Source: SG8-41 sp032123035 (GTDB lineage: Bacteria; Pseudomonadota; Gammaproteobacteria; Burkholderiales; SG8-41). Taken from it: a stretch of DNA of 21,998 nucleotides. The stretch covers positions 1 through 21,998 of the forward strand of contig JAQBFV010000168.1 of the NCBI GenBank assembly GCA_032123035.1. Direction: 5' to 3'. The notes under the pieces are model-generated. The model saw only the letters and a program-made list of their open reading frames with translations. It made no database searches and was not told where the DNA came from. The translations under genes and the position numbers were made by a program. Within the stretch, counting starts at the first letter, position 1, and every line of letters begins with the position of its first letter. This document shows, piece by piece, positions 20,521 through 21,998 of this stretch.

Positions 20521-21998
20521 CGTCCGGGCAATCTCGACGACTTCGTAGGCCTCGAGCTGGTCTCCCACCTTCAGGTCGGCGTAGTTCTTCAGCGAAAGCC
20601 CGCATTCGAACCCGGCCTTCACTTCCCGTGCGTCGTCCTTGAAGCGCTTGAGCGAATCGAGCTCGCCGTCATAAATGACAACGTTGTCGCGCAGCAGGCG
20701 CACTCGGGCGTTGCGGCGGACCAGTCCCTCCGTCACGTAGCAACCGGCGACGGTGCCTATGCTCGAGATCTTGAAGATCTGCCGCATCTCCACGTTGCCG
20801 AGCACGGTTTCCTTCTTCTCTGGCGAAAGCATGCCCGACAGCGCCGCTTTCACCTCGTCGAGCGCGTCGTAGATCACGTTGTAATAGCGGATGTCCACGC
20901 CGCTGGTTTCGGCGAGCTTGCGCGCCATCGCGTCGGCCCGCGTGTTGAAACCGATGATGACGGACTTCGACGCGAGTGCAAGGTTAACGTCCGACTCAGA
21001 GATGCCACCCACCCCGGCATGCACGATATTGACCTTGACCTCGTCGGTGGACAGTTTCGCGAGCGCATGCGACAGACCCTCGTGGGAACCCTGAACGTCG
21101 GCCTTGATGATGAGCGTGAGGGTTTTGGCCCGCCCTTCGCCGATCTGGTCGAACATGTTCTCGAGCTTCGCCGACTGTTGTTTCGCGAGTTTCACCTCAC
21201 GGAACTTGCCTTGGCGGAAGAGCGCGATCTCACGTGCCTTGCGCTCATCGCCGAGAACGATGACTTCGGAGCCCGCCCCCGGCACGTCGGACAGGCCCAG
21301 GATCTCGACCGGAATCGAGGGCCCCGCGTGCTCGATAGTGCGCCCGGTCTCATCGAGCATGGCCCGAACGCGGCCAAAGACGGCGCCCGCCAGCATGATG
21401 TCCCCGCGCTTGAGCGTGCCGGATTGGACCAGCACAGTCGCGATGGGGCCGCGCCCCTTGTCGAGCCGCGACTCGAGCACGATACCTTTCGCAAACGTGT
21501 TACGCGCCGCCTTCAATTCGAGCACCTCCGCTTGCAACACCACGCGATCGAGCAGGGAATCGATGCCCTGGCCGGTCTTGGCGGACACCTCGGCGAACAT
21601 GGTGTCTCCGCCCCATTCCTCGGGCACGACTTCGTGCCCAGACAGTTCCTGTTTGATGCGGTCCGAATTGGCTTCCGGCTTGTCCATCTTGTTGAGCGCA
21701 ACCACCAGCGGGACCTTGGCCGCCTTTGCGTGATGGATCGCCTCGATCGTCTGGGGCATCACGCCATCGTCGGCAGCCACCACCAGAATCACGATGTCTG
21801 TCGTCTGGGCACCGCGCATGCGCATGGCGGTAAATGCCTCGTGGCCCGGCGTGTCCAAAAATGCCAGCCTGCCGTTGCTCGTCTCGACGGAGTAGGCGCC
21901 AATATGCTGGGTGATGCCGCCCGCTTCACCGGCCACCACATTCGCCTTGCGAATGCGATCCAGTAGGCTGGTCTTGCCGTGGTCCACGTGACCCATCA
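20515..21998 (-). CDS. infB: Translation initiation factor IF-2, C-terminal part
   Basis: The GTPase that places fMet-tRNA on the 30S subunit and promotes subunit joining. The window edge cuts the gene; about 494 residues from the G domain to the end are present. G1 is GHVDHGKTS at the very edge, followed by GITQHIGAY (G2), DTPGHEAF (G3), NKMDKPE (G4) and SAKTGQGID (G5). Domain II and the domain III and C1/C2 regions (VNIVHAGVGGISESDVNLALAS, then FNTRADAMARKLAE, and the ending VGDQLEAYEVVEIARTL) look intact. The upstream N-terminal domain lies outside the window. First gene visible of the infB-rbfA-truB-rpsO-pnp series. Confidence 0.97.
   Translation of the reverse strand, partial: MGHVDHGKTSLLDRIRKANVVAGEAGGITQHIGAYSVETSNGRLAFLDTPGHEAFTAMRMRGAQTTDIVILVVAADDGVMPQTIEAIHHAKAAKVPLVVALNKMDKPEANSDRIKQELSGHEVVPEEWGGDTMFAEVSAKTGQGIDSLLDRVVLQAEVLELKAARNTFAKGIVLESRLDKGRGPIATVLVQSGTLKRGDIMLAGAVFGRVRAMLDETGRTIEHAGPSIPVEILGLSDVPGAGSEVIVLGDERKAREIALFRQGKFREVKLAKQQSAKLENMFDQIGEGRAKTLTLIIKADVQGSHEGLSHALAKLSTDEVKVNIVHAGVGGISESDVNLALASKSVIIGFNTRADAMARKLAETSGVDIRYYNVIYDALDEVKAALSGMLSPEKKETVLGNVEMRQIFKISSIGTVAGCYVTEGLVRRNARVRLLRDNVVIYDGELDSLKRFKDDAREVKAGFECGLSLKNYADLKVGDQLEAYEVVEIARTL

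Noticed and set aside
21019..21966. Plus-strand ORF of 315 codons opposite infB
   Set aside because: Antisense shadow of the IF-2 G domain.

Overview
The window is GC-rich bacterial chromosome, most likely from a betaproteobacterium. This is inferred from two things. The first is gene order: smpB diverging from ratA-rnfH, followed by a DUF4124 gene, guaB and guaA, with tadA and a YkuD protein further on. The second is the proteobacterial type of DksA, RatA/RnfH and the infB-rbfA-truB-rpsO-pnp series. I see no phage, insertion sequence, CRISPR array or rRNA. Almost everything is core housekeeping, packed tightly, with several 4-nt ATGA overlaps.

Layout. (1) Positions 1-5490: the tail of an NRDE/TANGO2-type gene, a GNAT acyltransferase on the minus strand, then a plus-strand group: an aldolase/short-chain dehydrogenase fusion, mtnA, and a transglutaminase-like lipoprotein coupled to mtnA. 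The first two could form a dihydroxyacetone-phosphate shunt for 5-methylthioribose or 5-deoxyribose salvage. (2) 5560-7450, minus strand: a FabG-like reductase with a well-formed promoter and a candidate upstream operator, a YkuD L,D-transpeptidase without signal peptide, and tadA. (3) 7550-10240, minus strand: tspO coupled to photolyase phr, then a deletion scar that joins a truncated CIA30 gene to the 3' part of a cupin gene. (4) 10340-14905: guaB and guaA, a DUF4124 exported protein, and rnfH-ratA. (5) 14990-16375: smpB, tRNA-His and tRNA-Arg on the minus strand with a good promoter, and dksA diverging from them. (6) 16515-21998, minus strand: the translation/RNA-decay cluster infB (5' end outside the window), rbfA, truB, rpsO and pnp. 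A promoter lies before rpsO and an intrinsic terminator before pnp. An unannotated 27-codon hydrophobic ORF sits between rpsO and that terminator.

The most unusual structure is not a gene. Many intergenic spacers hold degenerate tandem arrays with a strict 7-bp period. Their sequence differs from locus to locus: TCACGTT, GTTCACC, GCTTACC, GAGTTTC, CATTTAA, TTTCCTC, GCCTTCC. They usually abut a stop codon and are often paired with an inverted-complement array in the same spacer, so that the spacer can fold into a long imperfect hairpin. A smaller 10-bp-period class occurs near 131-230 and 2856-2875. No gene-based feature explains these arrays.

Functionally the window links translation (IF2, RbfA, TruB, S15, SmpB, RatA, TadA, two tRNAs), the stringent response and GTP pool (DksA, GuaA, GuaB) and RNA turnover (Pnp). 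Small accessory pieces (photolyase/TspO, cupin/CIA30 remnants) lie between guaA and tadA.
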